In this document: positions 26,974-36,098 of the stretch, piece after piece
Layout of the letters: every line of letters starts with the position of its first letter
Numbering within the stretch: position 1 is the first letter of the stretch
Source: an uncultured Alphaproteobacteria bacterium
Lineage (GTDB): Bacteria; Pseudomonadota; Alphaproteobacteria; RUG11792
Direction: 5' to 3'
NCBI GenBank assembly: GCA_947367345.1
Contig: CANBDL010000003.1
Span: forward strand, 1 to 44,256
Length of the DNA stretch: 44,256 nt
The notes under the pieces: generated by a model
The model's database searches: none
What the model saw: only the letters and a program-made list of their open reading frames with translations
What the model was told of the DNA's origin: nothing
Program-made: the position numbers and the translations under genes

Positions 26974-27546
26974 GTGAATATGAGATATATTCTTGTGTTT
27001 GTATGTTTGTTTTTCTGCTCTGGAGCTATTGTTGGTATGAACTTTAATAATAATAGTGAATCTATACTACATAATGATCCACAATCTTTGGGCACAGTGC
27101 ATGAAGATAGTGCTGAAGATGTTATTGATCAAGATAGGTATAACGAAATACTCAGGGATGTTGAAGAGAAGTGGGATGAGCGTAATGAAGAATATGACGA
27201 GCTTGTTACCGATTTCGAAGATTGCCTAGCGTGTGACTTTGGGTCATGTTTTAGTATCATAGGCAGAATGAGCGAAATTTTAGAGGATATGAGTGATGAC
27301 TATGATAATTTTATAAAACAACATCAATTTTGGGTGTTATTATTTTATGTGCATAAGTATCACAATTATCAAAATGCATGGTGTATCCCGTTAGATAATA
27401 TAGCATGCCCAAATAGAATAGCTCATGCAGTAATTGGCAAATATAGTAATGAAGAGCAGTTATATGAAACAATAAATAACAAAAAAAAAATGATTAATCA
27501 AATTACTAAATATTTTTACGATCATTATAAGTTGTGTTATGAATGA
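26974..27546 (+). CDS. Small exported protein of unknown function
   Basis: Not recognised. From a GTG at 26974, which has GGAGG 9 nt upstream (26960-26964), the protein has 190 residues and begins MNMRYILVFVCLFFCSGAIV, a clear signal peptide. An ATG at 26980 is the alternative start. The mature part is acidic and helical (RYNEILRDVEEKWDERNEEY), with a Cys cluster DCLACDFGSC and further Cys in WCIPLDNIACP and near the end (KLCYE). Disulfides are plausible if it reaches the periplasm. It sits 184 bp after rpoC and 82 bp before another exported protein with a thioredoxin-like CPRC motif. Confidence 0.65.
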   Translation: MNMRYILVFVCLFFCSGAIVGMNFNNNSESILHNDPQSLGTVHEDSAEDVIDQDRYNEILRDVEEKWDERNEEYDELVTDFEDCLACDFGSCFSIIGRMSEILEDMSDDYDNFIKQHQFWVLLFYVHKYHNYQNAWCIPLDNIACPNRIAHAVIGKYSNEEQLYETINNKKKMINQITKYFYDHYKLCYE

Positions 27547-27628
27547 TTCAGTGTTGTGAATTAATAAATAATTAACTATATTTAGATATAATGATCGCAT
27601 ATAATCTGTTTTGCTGTGGCGTCACTAT

Positions 27629-28765
27629 ATGTTTAAACAATTTAATGGCAATCTTCGCTATCATAGAAGTTATGTAACAAGATTTGTATTTATATTAATA
27701 TTTGTACTACTTGGATTTAATGTATGTTGTGACCAGAAACAGAATGATAATACATCTATTAAAGTATATGATGACATGAATGAGGCGTTGGAAGATTTAT
27801 TTGAATTATATTCTGAGTATGTAAATAATCCTATTGAAGGGTCTGGAAACATAGTATATTTTTATAATCATTATGGCAATCAGGAGCAGAAAAGAATTAA
27901 TACTATTGCGGCAAAGATGAGGAAACAGAATCTTCCAAGAATTAGTATTGATATCAACAAAAAAGATAAATATGAGCCGTTAAGATTTGCGAATGATAAT
28001 GTTTATTATCAAGAAAATGTTCTAGATAATATAGTTAATGTTGTTGGAATAAATGCAAATATAAATGCATTTAATTTTAATGGAGTATTTGATGTAATTG
28101 ATTTTATTAATAACAGAAGGCGTTTTCATGTTTTTGATGGAAGAAATAAAGAATACTACATCCATACGGAAGAAGCAATAGCATCATTATTGCATATGCA
28201 TTTCCAACAACAGAATAATCAACAAATTCAGCGACAGGATAATAACGCTCAAAGAATTGTTGTATTTGTCTCCAAGGGCACTATGTGCCCTAGATGTCAG
28301 AGAATTTTGCAATTAATATCTGATGAATATAGAGTAAAGTTTTTGGTAATTTGTTTTGGTAGAGATGATGATGGTGAAAAAAATATGTTAGATAATAGAT
28401 CGTTTACAAATTATACTATTCAGTTAGATAGAAAGCCTTTGTTTCCAACAATAAAATATATCAAAAATGAATCTGAAAAAAGATTTACTTCTTATTATGT
28501 GTGTGAGCACGGGTTAGAATCTATAAAAGTAGAGCGTGATTTGAGATTAAATATTGTATTTGAACATCTTGATGATGATAGATTTGCTGTAATTTTAAGA
28601 AAAACATCGCATGCGGAATTGAAAGTAAATTACATATCACCATTAATATTACAAACAAACGCAGACATTGACGATATTAACAATCATGTGCGTGATATAT
28701 TTAATGAACAAGGCGGCCAACAAACAAAACAACAATTTTTACAAAATTGTTCTTGTTTGCGATGA
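27629..28765 (+). CDS. Exported thioredoxin-like protein (CPRC), otherwise unknown
   Basis: 378 residues from the ATG at 27629; an upstream TTG at 27611 would add six. The hydrophobic segment YVTRFVFILIFVLLGFNVCC (about 15-34) is a signal peptide or anchor; it is not a canonical lipobox. A domain at about 208-290 has thioredoxin features: a strand RIVVFVSKGT, the motif CPRC (Cys220, Cys223) at the start of a helix, a strand KFLVICFG, and LFPTIKYIKN with a likely cis-proline (Pro273), as in the thioredoxin xPTxxxF motif. The first half (NIVYFYNHYGNQEQKRINTI, then PRISIDIN) may be a second, Cys-less copy. The C-terminus is Gln-rich and ends CSCLR. Substrate unknown; the Cys-rich protein upstream is one candidate. 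Confidence 0.68.
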   Translation: MFKQFNGNLRYHRSYVTRFVFILIFVLLGFNVCCDQKQNDNTSIKVYDDMNEALEDLFELYSEYVNNPIEGSGNIVYFYNHYGNQEQKRINTIAAKMRKQNLPRISIDINKKDKYEPLRFANDNVYYQENVLDNIVNVVGINANINAFNFNGVFDVIDFINNRRRFHVFDGRNKEYYIHTEEAIASLLHMHFQQQNNQQIQRQDNNAQRIVVFVSKGTMCPRCQRILQLISDEYRVKFLVICFGRDDDGEKNMLDNRSFTNYTIQLDRKPLFPTIKYIKNESEKRFTSYYVCEHGLESIKVERDLRLNIVFEHLDDDRFAVILRKTSHAELKVNYISPLILQTNADIDDINNHVRDIFNEQGGQQTKQQFLQNCSCLR

Positions 28766-28947
28766 TTAATGCATTTAAACGGTATGGGTGTTGAGATACA
28801 AAACAATATAATGCCAAGCCTAATTGATATATCGAAGCTTACGTGAAATGTTTTTCAAGGTATTTACGTATGAGTTTATTGTAGTGATGGATCTATTTTT
28901 CTTGTGAAATTACGTTTCTCAATGAATAATTGCGTGGACAAAAGACG

Positions 28948-29022
28948 TGGCTGGGATACTAGGATTCGAACCTAGGAATGACGGTACCAAAAACCGTTGC
29001 CTTACCGCTTGGCTATATCCCA
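28948..29022 (-). tRNA. tRNA-Gln (TTG)
   Basis: A 75-nt cloverleaf on the minus strand. The acceptor stem TGGGATA pairs with TATCCCA, the anticodon stem ACGGT/ACCGT encloses a loop with anticodon TTG, and the T-arm carries GGTTCGAATCC. The discriminator is G and CCA is encoded (28948-28950). Confidence 0.96.
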
Positions 29023-29033
29023 ATCATGTATAA

Positions 29034-29062
29034 ATTCTAGCATAATTGTTCCGTAATGTCAA
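29034..29062 (-). promoter_or_regulatory. Promoter of tRNA-Gln
   Basis: On the minus strand TTGACA (29057-29062) and TAGAAT (29034-29039) are separated by 17 bp, a near-perfect sigma-70-type promoter ending 11 bp before the tRNA. Confidence 0.75.
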
Positions 29063-29244
29063 TTTATCCATGGCATAGTGACCATGTATAGATAGAAAAG
29101 ATGTGATATGTTTGGTGTTATGTTTTATTGTTTTCATGCATTAAGTGTAAAAAAATCAATATAGCATGTAAATATATTTTTAATGCTACGTATTTGCAAT
29201 ATATGAACTGCAAAATAAAATTATATCTATATTATATCTCTATG

Positions 29245-29273
29245 TTGCAATATTATCTTGATGTTGGTAAAAT
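29245..29273 (+). promoter_or_regulatory. Promoter of tRNA-Arg
   Basis: TTGCAA (29245-29250) and TAAAAT (29268-29273) with a 17-bp spacer, directly upstream of the tRNA that begins at 29282. It may also serve brnQ-mnmA. Confidence 0.6.
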
Positions 29274-29281
29274 CATGGTAG

Positions 29282-29358
29282 GCGTCCTTAGCTCAGCTGG
29301 ATAGAGCAACAGCCTTCTAAGCTGTGGGTCGAGGGTTCGAATCCTTCAGGACGCACCA
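29282..29358 (+). tRNA. tRNA-Arg (TCT)
   Basis: A 77-nt cloverleaf. The acceptor stem GCGTCCT pairs with AGGACGC, the D-arm carries AGCTCAGCTGGATAGAGC, the anticodon loop CTTCTAA has anticodon TCT, and the T-arm carries GGTTCGAATCC. The discriminator is A and CCA is encoded (29356-29358). Confidence 0.97.
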
Positions 29359-29393
29359 TATTCTTCTATTGCATCTTTTTAGGATATTTTCTT

Positions 29394-30557
29394 ATGAGTC
29401 TATTTAAAAAATCTTTTATAGCCGGCTCTTCTATGTTCGCTATGTTTTTTGGAGCTGGAAATATAGTATTTCCGATTTTGAGTGGTCGTGATGCATCCGC
29501 AAACTATATATACTCGTTTCTAGGCTGGGCTGTATCTGCTATTCTCGTTGTAATGATGGGTTTCTACTGCTCCATGCTTTACGATTGCGACAACAAGAAG
29601 TACATGAGGTTTTGCGACTCAAAAGACAACTGCTGGCCAAACAAAATTTCAACTGTTGCGACGCATTTTTTGATGCTCTTGATTAACATACTGAATCTTC
29701 TTGCTGCATCAAGAGCTATCAACGTATCCTTCAGTGGCTTCAGAATTCTTTCTACAACCGTGAGCCAGCACCAAACCATACTGTGCGTGATATATACAGT
29801 TGTAGTAGCTTTGGCCGCCATGAAGCCGGACAAGATAGTAGATCTCATGGGAAAGCTGTTCACCCCACTAAAGCTAGTCGGAATATCTGCAGTAGCCTTC
29901 ATAGCTTTTGTTAAGGCTCCTCATGCTCATTTGCCTGTAACATCGGAAGCTGGGGCTTGTTTCTCGACTGGTTTCTCACTTGGGTATCAGACTCTTGATT
30001 TTATATCTTCCTTCGTGATTGCCGGATTCATCCTGAATTTCCTTAAGAAATCCATCAGAGAAGAAGGGGTAGCTACGGAAGATGCAACCGAAAACAAGGC
30101 AAAGCTAGACAAGTTTATTTTAGCTTCATGCGCAATGTGCGGAGTAATCTTGGCTATCTTGTACTTCGTACTGTTTTCAATTGGCGCGAAGTATTCGCCT
30201 GAGCTAGCTGCTATACCTCAAGAATCATTGTTAACAAAGATAGCCCAAATATCTATCGGTGGCTGGGCATCTTGGTTTGTAGCTTTCGTGATTTTCATAA
30301 GCTGCATGCCTCCTGCAATATCCTTGGCATGTGTCGTTACAGACTATATCTATTCAAGCATTTTGAGGAAGAAGATATCAAGAAACATCGTATTACTCGC
30401 TGTATCAGTAGTATTGTTTGTCTTGTCGATGCTTAGCTTCCAAGAGATTATGAATAATATGGCTAGGCTGCTGGGAGCCATCTGTCCTACTCTCATAGTT
30501 TTTGTGTTATACAGGCTGATAAAGTATTATGTCGGAAGGCCAGGCAAGCAGCAATAG
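29394..30557 (+). CDS. brnQ: Branched-chain amino acid transporter, BrnQ family
   Basis: Inner-membrane secondary transporter of the LIVCS family that imports leucine, isoleucine and valine with a cation. The N-terminus AGSSMFAMFFGAGNIVFPIL is the family signature. About eleven to twelve hydrophobic segments follow, for example WAVSAILVVMMGFYCSML, VVALAAMKPDKIVDLMGK and VTDYIYSS near the C-terminus. At 387 residues it is somewhat shorter than the usual 430 or so. It begins 35 bp after tRNA-Arg and its end overlaps mnmA by 29 bp. Import of these amino acids fits a host-dependent or nutrient-scavenging lifestyle (inference). Confidence 0.9.
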   Translation: MSLFKKSFIAGSSMFAMFFGAGNIVFPILSGRDASANYIYSFLGWAVSAILVVMMGFYCSMLYDCDNKKYMRFCDSKDNCWPNKISTVATHFLMLLINILNLLAASRAINVSFSGFRILSTTVSQHQTILCVIYTVVVALAAMKPDKIVDLMGKLFTPLKLVGISAVAFIAFVKAPHAHLPVTSEAGACFSTGFSLGYQTLDFISSFVIAGFILNFLKKSIREEGVATEDATENKAKLDKFILASCAMCGVILAILYFVLFSIGAKYSPELAAIPQESLLTKIAQISIGGWASWFVAFVIFISCMPPAISLACVVTDYIYSSILRKKISRNIVLLAVSVVLFVLSMLSFQEIMNNMARLLGAICPTLIVFVLYRLIKYYVGRPGKQQ

Positions 30558-31617
30558 CTACACCACAAGCATTGACTTCGGCATAGATAAATCAAAAACG
30601 TATGCCGTTGCAATGTCTGGCGGAGTTGACTCGTCTACAACAGCCGCCATCATAAAAGACTCTGGTGCAAAGCTTTTCGGGGTCACACTGTACTTGCATG
30701 AATACTCTGTACCGGCAATAGATGATGCGAAAAAAATATGCGATTTTCTTGGTATCGATCACTATGTTATAGACGCGAGAGAGAAATTCGGCCCAGAAAT
30801 CATAGACAAGTTTTACGAATCATACGCATCCGGCATCACACCAAACCCATGTGCCATCTGTAATCGTGATATAAAATTTGGCGAGATGCTAAAGTTTTGT
30901 GTGGACAAGAACGCCGATTACCTGGCTACGGGCCACTATGCGTCTTGTCTATACAAAGACGGACAATGCTGGCTGAAAGATATTGGCAATTCCAAGGATC
31001 AGACGTATTTTTTGTCTATGGTAAATCGAAACAACCTCAAGGACGCCTATTTTCCTCTCGCAAGAGTACGGGATAAAAATCAAACACGCGAGATTGCAAG
31101 GCATTTTGGAATGTCTTTTTTTGATAAAGTAAGCGAGAGCCAGGACATATGTTTCCTAAGCGGAGTCAACTACAAAGAAGAATTACGCAAACGCGTGACG
31201 ATGCAGCCAGGAAATATAATCAAAAAAGACCTAGGTGTTATAGGTACTCACGATGGTGTTGGCAACTATACGATAGGACAGCGCCGCGGCATGTCTCTTT
31301 CTTGGGGCGGGAAACCTTTGTATATCGTGGAAATAAACAAAGATACAAATGAAATAGTCGTCGACGAGGTACGAGAACCATCCAAAATACAGTTAAACAT
31401 AACAAACGTCAATTATCTTCTTGATGTAAAAGACGAATTCGAATGTTGGTTTAAGCCAAGATATCGTATACAGAAAATCAGAGGCTCAGTCAAAAAGCAT
31501 GGTAGTGATGCAAGTATAACATGCATTCATCACCCAACAATAATAGCCCCAGGCCAGGTATGCGTTATGTATAACGATGACGGATATGTGATAGGTGGCG
31601 GGGAGATATCTAGGTGA
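30529..31617 (+). CDS. mnmA: tRNA-specific 2-thiouridylase MnmA
   Basis: Thiolates U34 of tRNA-Lys, -Glu and -Gln. The PP-loop AMSGGVDSSTTAAII binds ATP near the N-terminus; GITPNPCAICNRDIKFGEM holds the first catalytic Cys, and SESQDICFLSG holds the second. ATGHYAS and KDQTYFLSMV are also conserved. The 362-residue length is normal. It overlaps the end of brnQ by 29 bp, an unusually long overlap; no later start keeps the PP-loop in a natural position. One of its substrates, tRNA-Gln (TTG), is encoded about 1.5 kb upstream. Confidence 0.96.
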   Translation: MSEGQASSNSYTTSIDFGIDKSKTYAVAMSGGVDSSTTAAIIKDSGAKLFGVTLYLHEYSVPAIDDAKKICDFLGIDHYVIDAREKFGPEIIDKFYESYASGITPNPCAICNRDIKFGEMLKFCVDKNADYLATGHYASCLYKDGQCWLKDIGNSKDQTYFLSMVNRNNLKDAYFPLARVRDKNQTREIARHFGMSFFDKVSESQDICFLSGVNYKEELRKRVTMQPGNIIKKDLGVIGTHDGVGNYTIGQRRGMSLSWGGKPLYIVEINKDTNEIVVDEVREPSKIQLNITNVNYLLDVKDEFECWFKPRYRIQKIRGSVKKHGSDASITCIHHPTIIAPGQVCVMYNDDGYVIGGGEISR

Positions 31618-31651
31618 ATTACGAATCTACTTCTCCGCCAATAACATGTTG

Positions 31652-34600
31652 TTAAACAATAAGATCCTGTATGGATGATATGGCTTGGGTTATGTCTTGT
31701 TGGTTTTTGCTTAATATCTTGATTTCCTTCAAGGCCGTGATTATTTTTTTCTTTTCATCTTTGCTTAGTCTGTTTATTGTTGCTTTCAGTTGGTCCATAT
31801 CGATGTTTTTCCAGTCATTTATTGTAATTCCACAGTGCTTTTTTATCAAGTTGACCAGCAGAATTTCGTTCGCTAAATTAGAGTGACCAGAGTTGTCAAT
31901 CTCGTTTGCGGCACCGAATATCGGTTTATTGTATGCAAGGTTTTGCAATATACCTTGTGTATTTCTGTTGATAAAGCTATTGCCAACATGCTTTTTATAC
32001 ACTTCTACTATCTTCAAAAATTCTATAATTGTCCTGTAGTCGAGTTCGATTTTCTCAAAGTTTGATATTATCTTGTGTATATCGAAAATATGAGTTGCAT
32101 TTAGAACGAATTCTGCAATACTTTTTCTATTGTGCGCTTTTACATAAGAAATGTTGCTTAGCAAAATTTTGCGCGATCTGCTGTCGATATCCTCCTTAGC
32201 CGATTTTAGTTGTGCATTAATGTCACTCAATTCATTTTCTATTTCATTTAGTAGTTGTGCAATATCTCCAGATTGTTCTTTTGTTTTTTCTTTTTCGAAT
32301 AACATTTTTACTTTTGCGAATTTCTCGTCTACTACTTCCAATTTTTGTTGTTGTTTTTTGACATCATTTTTATAGTCGTTGAGAGCCTCCCTCATTGCGT
32401 ATGACATAGAGACATCATTGTTATTATTTTCTATTTCTTGTAATGCTTGCTTAATATCGTCTTCTATACCGTCTTTTTTTGTTTTTAGACGGCTATTTTC
32501 AATTTCTAGTTTTTTGTATGTTATGCAGAGTTTTACGTATTCAATTTGCTTGTTTAACAGTTGTTCTAGGCCTTTTTGTGCGTTTTGTATTTTTTGTATT
32601 TGTTCTTTTGCTTTTTGCGTAAATGTTTGTGTGTTACCTTTTTCGGAATCAGTTTTACGTAATTCTGTTTGCAATTCGCTTTTTAATCCTGTTAGTTGTT
32701 CAATTTGACCATTAATATTTGTTATCTTTGTAGCAAAACTATCATCATTTGTTGCATTTTGTGAATGTTGATTTAGTTCATTAAGATTCTGATTAAGTTT
32801 TATCAATTCGTTATTTAATTGAGATAGATATTTGTTTTCATCTGCAAATTCTTTTTGTTTGCTGATAATAAAGTTTTCAAATATTTGTGTTAAACTTTCT
32901 TTTGCTGTATTTATATTTGTTTCTATTTCTTTTTCTTCGCCTTCTTTTTCTAATATTGATTTTTCAATCTGTGATTTGTGAAATTCTTGAATTTTTTTAA
33001 GCATTTTACTTAATTCTTGGTCTTGATTATTGTCGTTTAATTGGTTTTGCATGCATATCTTCATTTGTTTAGATTCTTCGTTTATTTTGGCGTATTTATT
33101 AATGAGACCTTGTATTTTTTCTTTCCGTCCTTCCGCTTCTTGATACAGGGATTGTATTCCTTGGGTTTGTTCTGTGCTCGCTAATACTGCTGCTATATCT
33201 ACAATGCATCGACTTAGATTCTTGTTTTGTTGCATTAATTGTTTTAGTTTATCTGTGTTTATTTCTTCCAGTTTTGCTAGTTCTGACTTTATGTCGTTCT
33301 TTAGTTTTTCTAATTTATTGTTTCCAATGATTTTCAGTATCATATCGTCTATTTTTTTTACTATTTCGCTGTATGTAATTAAATTAATATGATGTTCTGT
33401 TTGCCAATGATTGTGTAGGTGCGTTTTTATTTCTTCCAGTTTTGTTTTTATGTCCTGCAGTTGTTCTTTTGTTTGCGAATCAATTTTACCAAGCAATATT
33501 TTACTTCTTTCATCAAAGATTTTGTCAATATGCTGTTCGTATTCTGTGTCTAGTTTTTTGCCTAGAGACTGTAAATTATTATCTTGCAAACCACGTTGTA
33601 TGATGTCTGTTTTACAAAAGTTTTCAAGCTCTTTGCTATTTGTTACTGTTATATTGTTTATATTGCAATATTGATCTATTCCACTTATTATCGTTTTATT
33701 ATCTGCTTTTAACATTGTCTTTATGTCAAAGTCATTAACTTTTATATGTGTTTTCAGAGAGCTCAAGTATCCTTTACTTGTGTCGAGATGGTTTTGAAGT
33801 GTTGTAGCATATTGTTTGGCACCATTTATAAATTGTTTTAACTGTTCTTGTGTGATTCTTTGTGTAATGTGTGCATTGTTATCTGTATTTTGCATACTTT
33901 GCTCAATGCGTATTATAAAATATTTTTTTTCTATTAACCCATACCCATAGAAATTGTCGCTTGCAGTTTCTGTGCCAATTTGTTTTTTTATTTCATTAAT
34001 TGCTTCTATCCTTTTTTCTATTAAACCTACAATGTTCTTGCATTCTAATTGATATTTTTGTGCATCTTGTTGTAATTTTTCTATTTTCTCTTGAATGTCT
34101 TTTAGATCTTTTAATTGTATTTGTATGTCTAGCATATTGGCAGTGGTGTCAGGTATTGTTATCAGTTTTGTAGCATTATCTGGATTGATTCTATCAATAA
34201 TACTCTTGATCTCAGATTTTAGTTGCCCCACGTCAGTTTCTTTTTCTATTAATCCTGCGATATGTGTTGCTATGTTTTTTATATGCTTTTCATATGTGCG
34301 TACCTTTACTATGTCTTGCGCTTCTTGAATTTTATTTTTTAATGTTGCTAATTCCGTTTTATCGTAATGTTTATAGCTTTTTTCTATTTGTTTTATTTCA
34401 TTATTCATTTGATTTATTTGCTTTTGCGATTCATCATACATTCGTTCTATTTGCTTTTGTTTACCATTGAGACCATGAACAATCTGCAAAATTTCACCCT
34501 TGGCTTTTTCATTCTCTTCTTTCTCTTTTTCTTTTTGAACGATGCCATTAAGATGTGCTTGAATTGCTCGCAGTAGACAGAGTTCTGCTTCTATTTTAGT

Positions 34601-35566
34601 TAATACATTTGTTTTGCTGAAATATTTTTTCGCTTGCTCAAGAAGACCATCCAGGTTATTGCTGATGTGTTTTATGTTTGATGCACTGATGTTTTTATAT
34701 ATGTATAGTATTGCAAATATGTTTTTTAATTTTTGAGCATTGTCTGTATTGCTACTATATACTGGTGAACTTATGCTGTTTTGTGTTTGGATAATAAATT
34801 GTTGGAATTCATTAATGATATTGTGATCTTTAATGCCGTTAATGATATTGTTTATTGTTTTTGACATACCATTATACTCTATCGTTTGTTCTGCGTCAAC
34901 CGAGATGTCTTGTATACCAGTTTGGTTGATTAATAGATGTCGTAATTGTATTGTTATGCTTCCGCTTTTTATTTGGTCGTGAATCTCTTTGGTGTATTCA
35001 CGTTTCTTGGCTTGAATATGTTTATCTTGCTTGTCTTGAATAATGGTGTTGTATTTTTGTACATATTGTGGTGTACCGTTCGTATATTGCTTTGCGCTTG
35101 CAATGTCAAGTATAGATATTATAAGGTCTTTACAATTTTCAAATGGTTTAGATTTTAAATATTCAATTATTGCATCTAGGCTGCTACTTCCTGATGATGT
35201 TTTTGTATCTTTAAATCTATTGCTTAATGCTTTTTCGATTAGCGTGAACTGATTTTGATTTTTGTTCTCCTGTTGTCCTTTATTAAGCGCTTCTTGTTTC
35301 CGTGTTTGAAGTTTTTCCCCAATTACTTTTCCTTGCTGTGCATTTTTGTTTTGAACTGTTGCTTGATGTTGATTTGGTGCTATACTATTGCTTCTTGGCG
35401 TTGGTGAGCGACATTCTTTGCTATTATTATATGTGTCGTGATGTTTGCTTTGACATGCATTAAAAGTCGATTGTTTTTGTAGCACACTTTTACCCATACA
35501 GAAAACGTTGCACGTCATTGTTATCGAAAATAGAGATGCTGATAATTTTATAATTTTTTTGTTCAC
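31652..35566 (-). CDS. Very long exported coiled-coil protein of unknown function
   Basis: Not recognised. The start is placed at the GTG at 35566, preceded by GGAGG with a 5-nt spacer; an ATG 12 nt upstream contains that site and has none of its own. The 1304-residue product begins MNKKIIKLSASLFSITMTCN, a signal peptide with probable cleavage after NVFC or CMG. Then come a polar Gln/Asn/Ser-rich region (about 25-110), a globular-looking segment (about 110-340), very long Lys/Glu/Gln/Asn-rich coiled coils (about 340-1130), and a second globular part (about 1130-1304). Composition is strongly AT-driven. It has its own near-consensus promoter and is convergent with mnmA. A surface or host-interacting role is possible but unproven. 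Confidence 0.75.
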   Translation of the reverse strand: MNKKIIKLSASLFSITMTCNVFCMGKSVLQKQSTFNACQSKHHDTYNNSKECRSPTPRSNSIAPNQHQATVQNKNAQQGKVIGEKLQTRKQEALNKGQQENKNQNQFTLIEKALSNRFKDTKTSSGSSSLDAIIEYLKSKPFENCKDLIISILDIASAKQYTNGTPQYVQKYNTIIQDKQDKHIQAKKREYTKEIHDQIKSGSITIQLRHLLINQTGIQDISVDAEQTIEYNGMSKTINNIINGIKDHNIINEFQQFIIQTQNSISSPVYSSNTDNAQKLKNIFAILYIYKNISASNIKHISNNLDGLLEQAKKYFSKTNVLTKIEAELCLLRAIQAHLNGIVQKEKEKEENEKAKGEILQIVHGLNGKQKQIERMYDESQKQINQMNNEIKQIEKSYKHYDKTELATLKNKIQEAQDIVKVRTYEKHIKNIATHIAGLIEKETDVGQLKSEIKSIIDRINPDNATKLITIPDTTANMLDIQIQLKDLKDIQEKIEKLQQDAQKYQLECKNIVGLIEKRIEAINEIKKQIGTETASDNFYGYGLIEKKYFIIRIEQSMQNTDNNAHITQRITQEQLKQFINGAKQYATTLQNHLDTSKGYLSSLKTHIKVNDFDIKTMLKADNKTIISGIDQYCNINNITVTNSKELENFCKTDIIQRGLQDNNLQSLGKKLDTEYEQHIDKIFDERSKILLGKIDSQTKEQLQDIKTKLEEIKTHLHNHWQTEHHINLITYSEIVKKIDDMILKIIGNNKLEKLKNDIKSELAKLEEINTDKLKQLMQQNKNLSRCIVDIAAVLASTEQTQGIQSLYQEAEGRKEKIQGLINKYAKINEESKQMKICMQNQLNDNNQDQELSKMLKKIQEFHKSQIEKSILEKEGEEKEIETNINTAKESLTQIFENFIISKQKEFADENKYLSQLNNELIKLNQNLNELNQHSQNATNDDSFATKITNINGQIEQLTGLKSELQTELRKTDSEKGNTQTFTQKAKEQIQKIQNAQKGLEQLLNKQIEYVKLCITYKKLEIENSRLKTKKDGIEDDIKQALQEIENNNNDVSMSYAMREALNDYKNDVKKQQQKLEVVDEKFAKVKMLFEKEKTKEQSGDIAQLLNEIENELSDINAQLKSAKEDIDSRSRKILLSNISYVKAHNRKSIAEFVLNATHIFDIHKIISNFEKIELDYRTIIEFLKIVEVYKKHVGNSFINRNTQGILQNLAYNKPIFGAANEIDNSGHSNLANEILLVNLIKKHCGITINDWKNIDMDQLKATINRLSKDEKKKIITALKEIKILSKNQQDITQAISSIQDLIV

Positions 35567-35620
35567 GATAACCTCCATTAAGTATATTATTTTTTATTGC
35601 ATAATTATGCTTATACAATC

Positions 35621-35649
35621 ATTGTAGCATGTTTTTTTTAGTGTGTCAA
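35621..35649 (-). promoter_or_regulatory. Promoter of the long coiled-coil protein
   Basis: On the minus strand TTGACA (35644-35649) and TACAAT (35621-35626) lie 17 bp apart. Transcription would begin near 35614, giving a leader of about 50 nt before the GTG start at 35566. Confidence 0.65.
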
Positions 35650-36037
35650 TATATTATCTATACAATAGTTTAATTGTGTTGCAAGTTTTACAAAACAAAA
35701 GCGTTTGTATTGCATAATGCATACTCTTGTTGCATTGTGTTGTGTCGGCAAAAATATTGTGGGCGCCGTATTTTTTACAGTATATATACATGCACACCAG
35801 TCATTGTATCACATTGAAATCAGAAGTCAATATAAAAAGCGTGGCAATATTCTATTTTGTTATTTTTTTTGTTTTTGCAATCTTGGTTATATACGTGGAG
35901 AGCGAGATATATTTGGGAGTATTGGCATGATGAGATTGTTGGTAATTGCGATTCATCTTATGTGTTGTGATTTGTAAAGACGATGTTCTGGTTTTTGTTT
36001 GCGATTCTTGTTTTGGTCAGGCTTGTATTCTTGTCTA
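35650..36037 (+). other. G/T-rich intergenic stretch with short hydrophobic frames
   Basis: No recognised gene between the coiled-coil gene promoter and rimP. Two short plus-strand frames encode very hydrophobic peptides: one from a TTG near 35814 (KSVAIFYFVIFFVFAILVIY) to 35930, and one from an ATG at 35983 to 36114 (43 residues, MFWFLFAILVLVRLVFLSIA), which would overlap the rimP start. Neither has a good ribosome site. They may be chance products of T-rich DNA or remnants of a membrane-protein gene. Confidence 0.35.
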
Positions 36038-36067
36038 TTGCTTTTGTCGTGGTTTTTTTGGTACAAT
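36038..36067 (+). promoter_or_regulatory. Possible promoter of rimP-nusA-infB
   Basis: TTGCTT (36038-36043) and TACAAT (36062-36067) with an 18-bp spacer. A start near 36074 would leave about 25 nt before the preferred rimP GTG. The -35 box is weak. Confidence 0.35.
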
Positions 36068-36098
36068 ACAGAGTGTTAACAGTGTACAGATTTTGTCA

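Noticed and set aside
28731-28751. Perfect 9-bp palindrome near the end of the thioredoxin-like gene
   Set aside because: It lies inside the coding frame, encodes Gln/Phe/Leu/Asn residues, is all A/T but for one pair per arm, and has no T-run after it.
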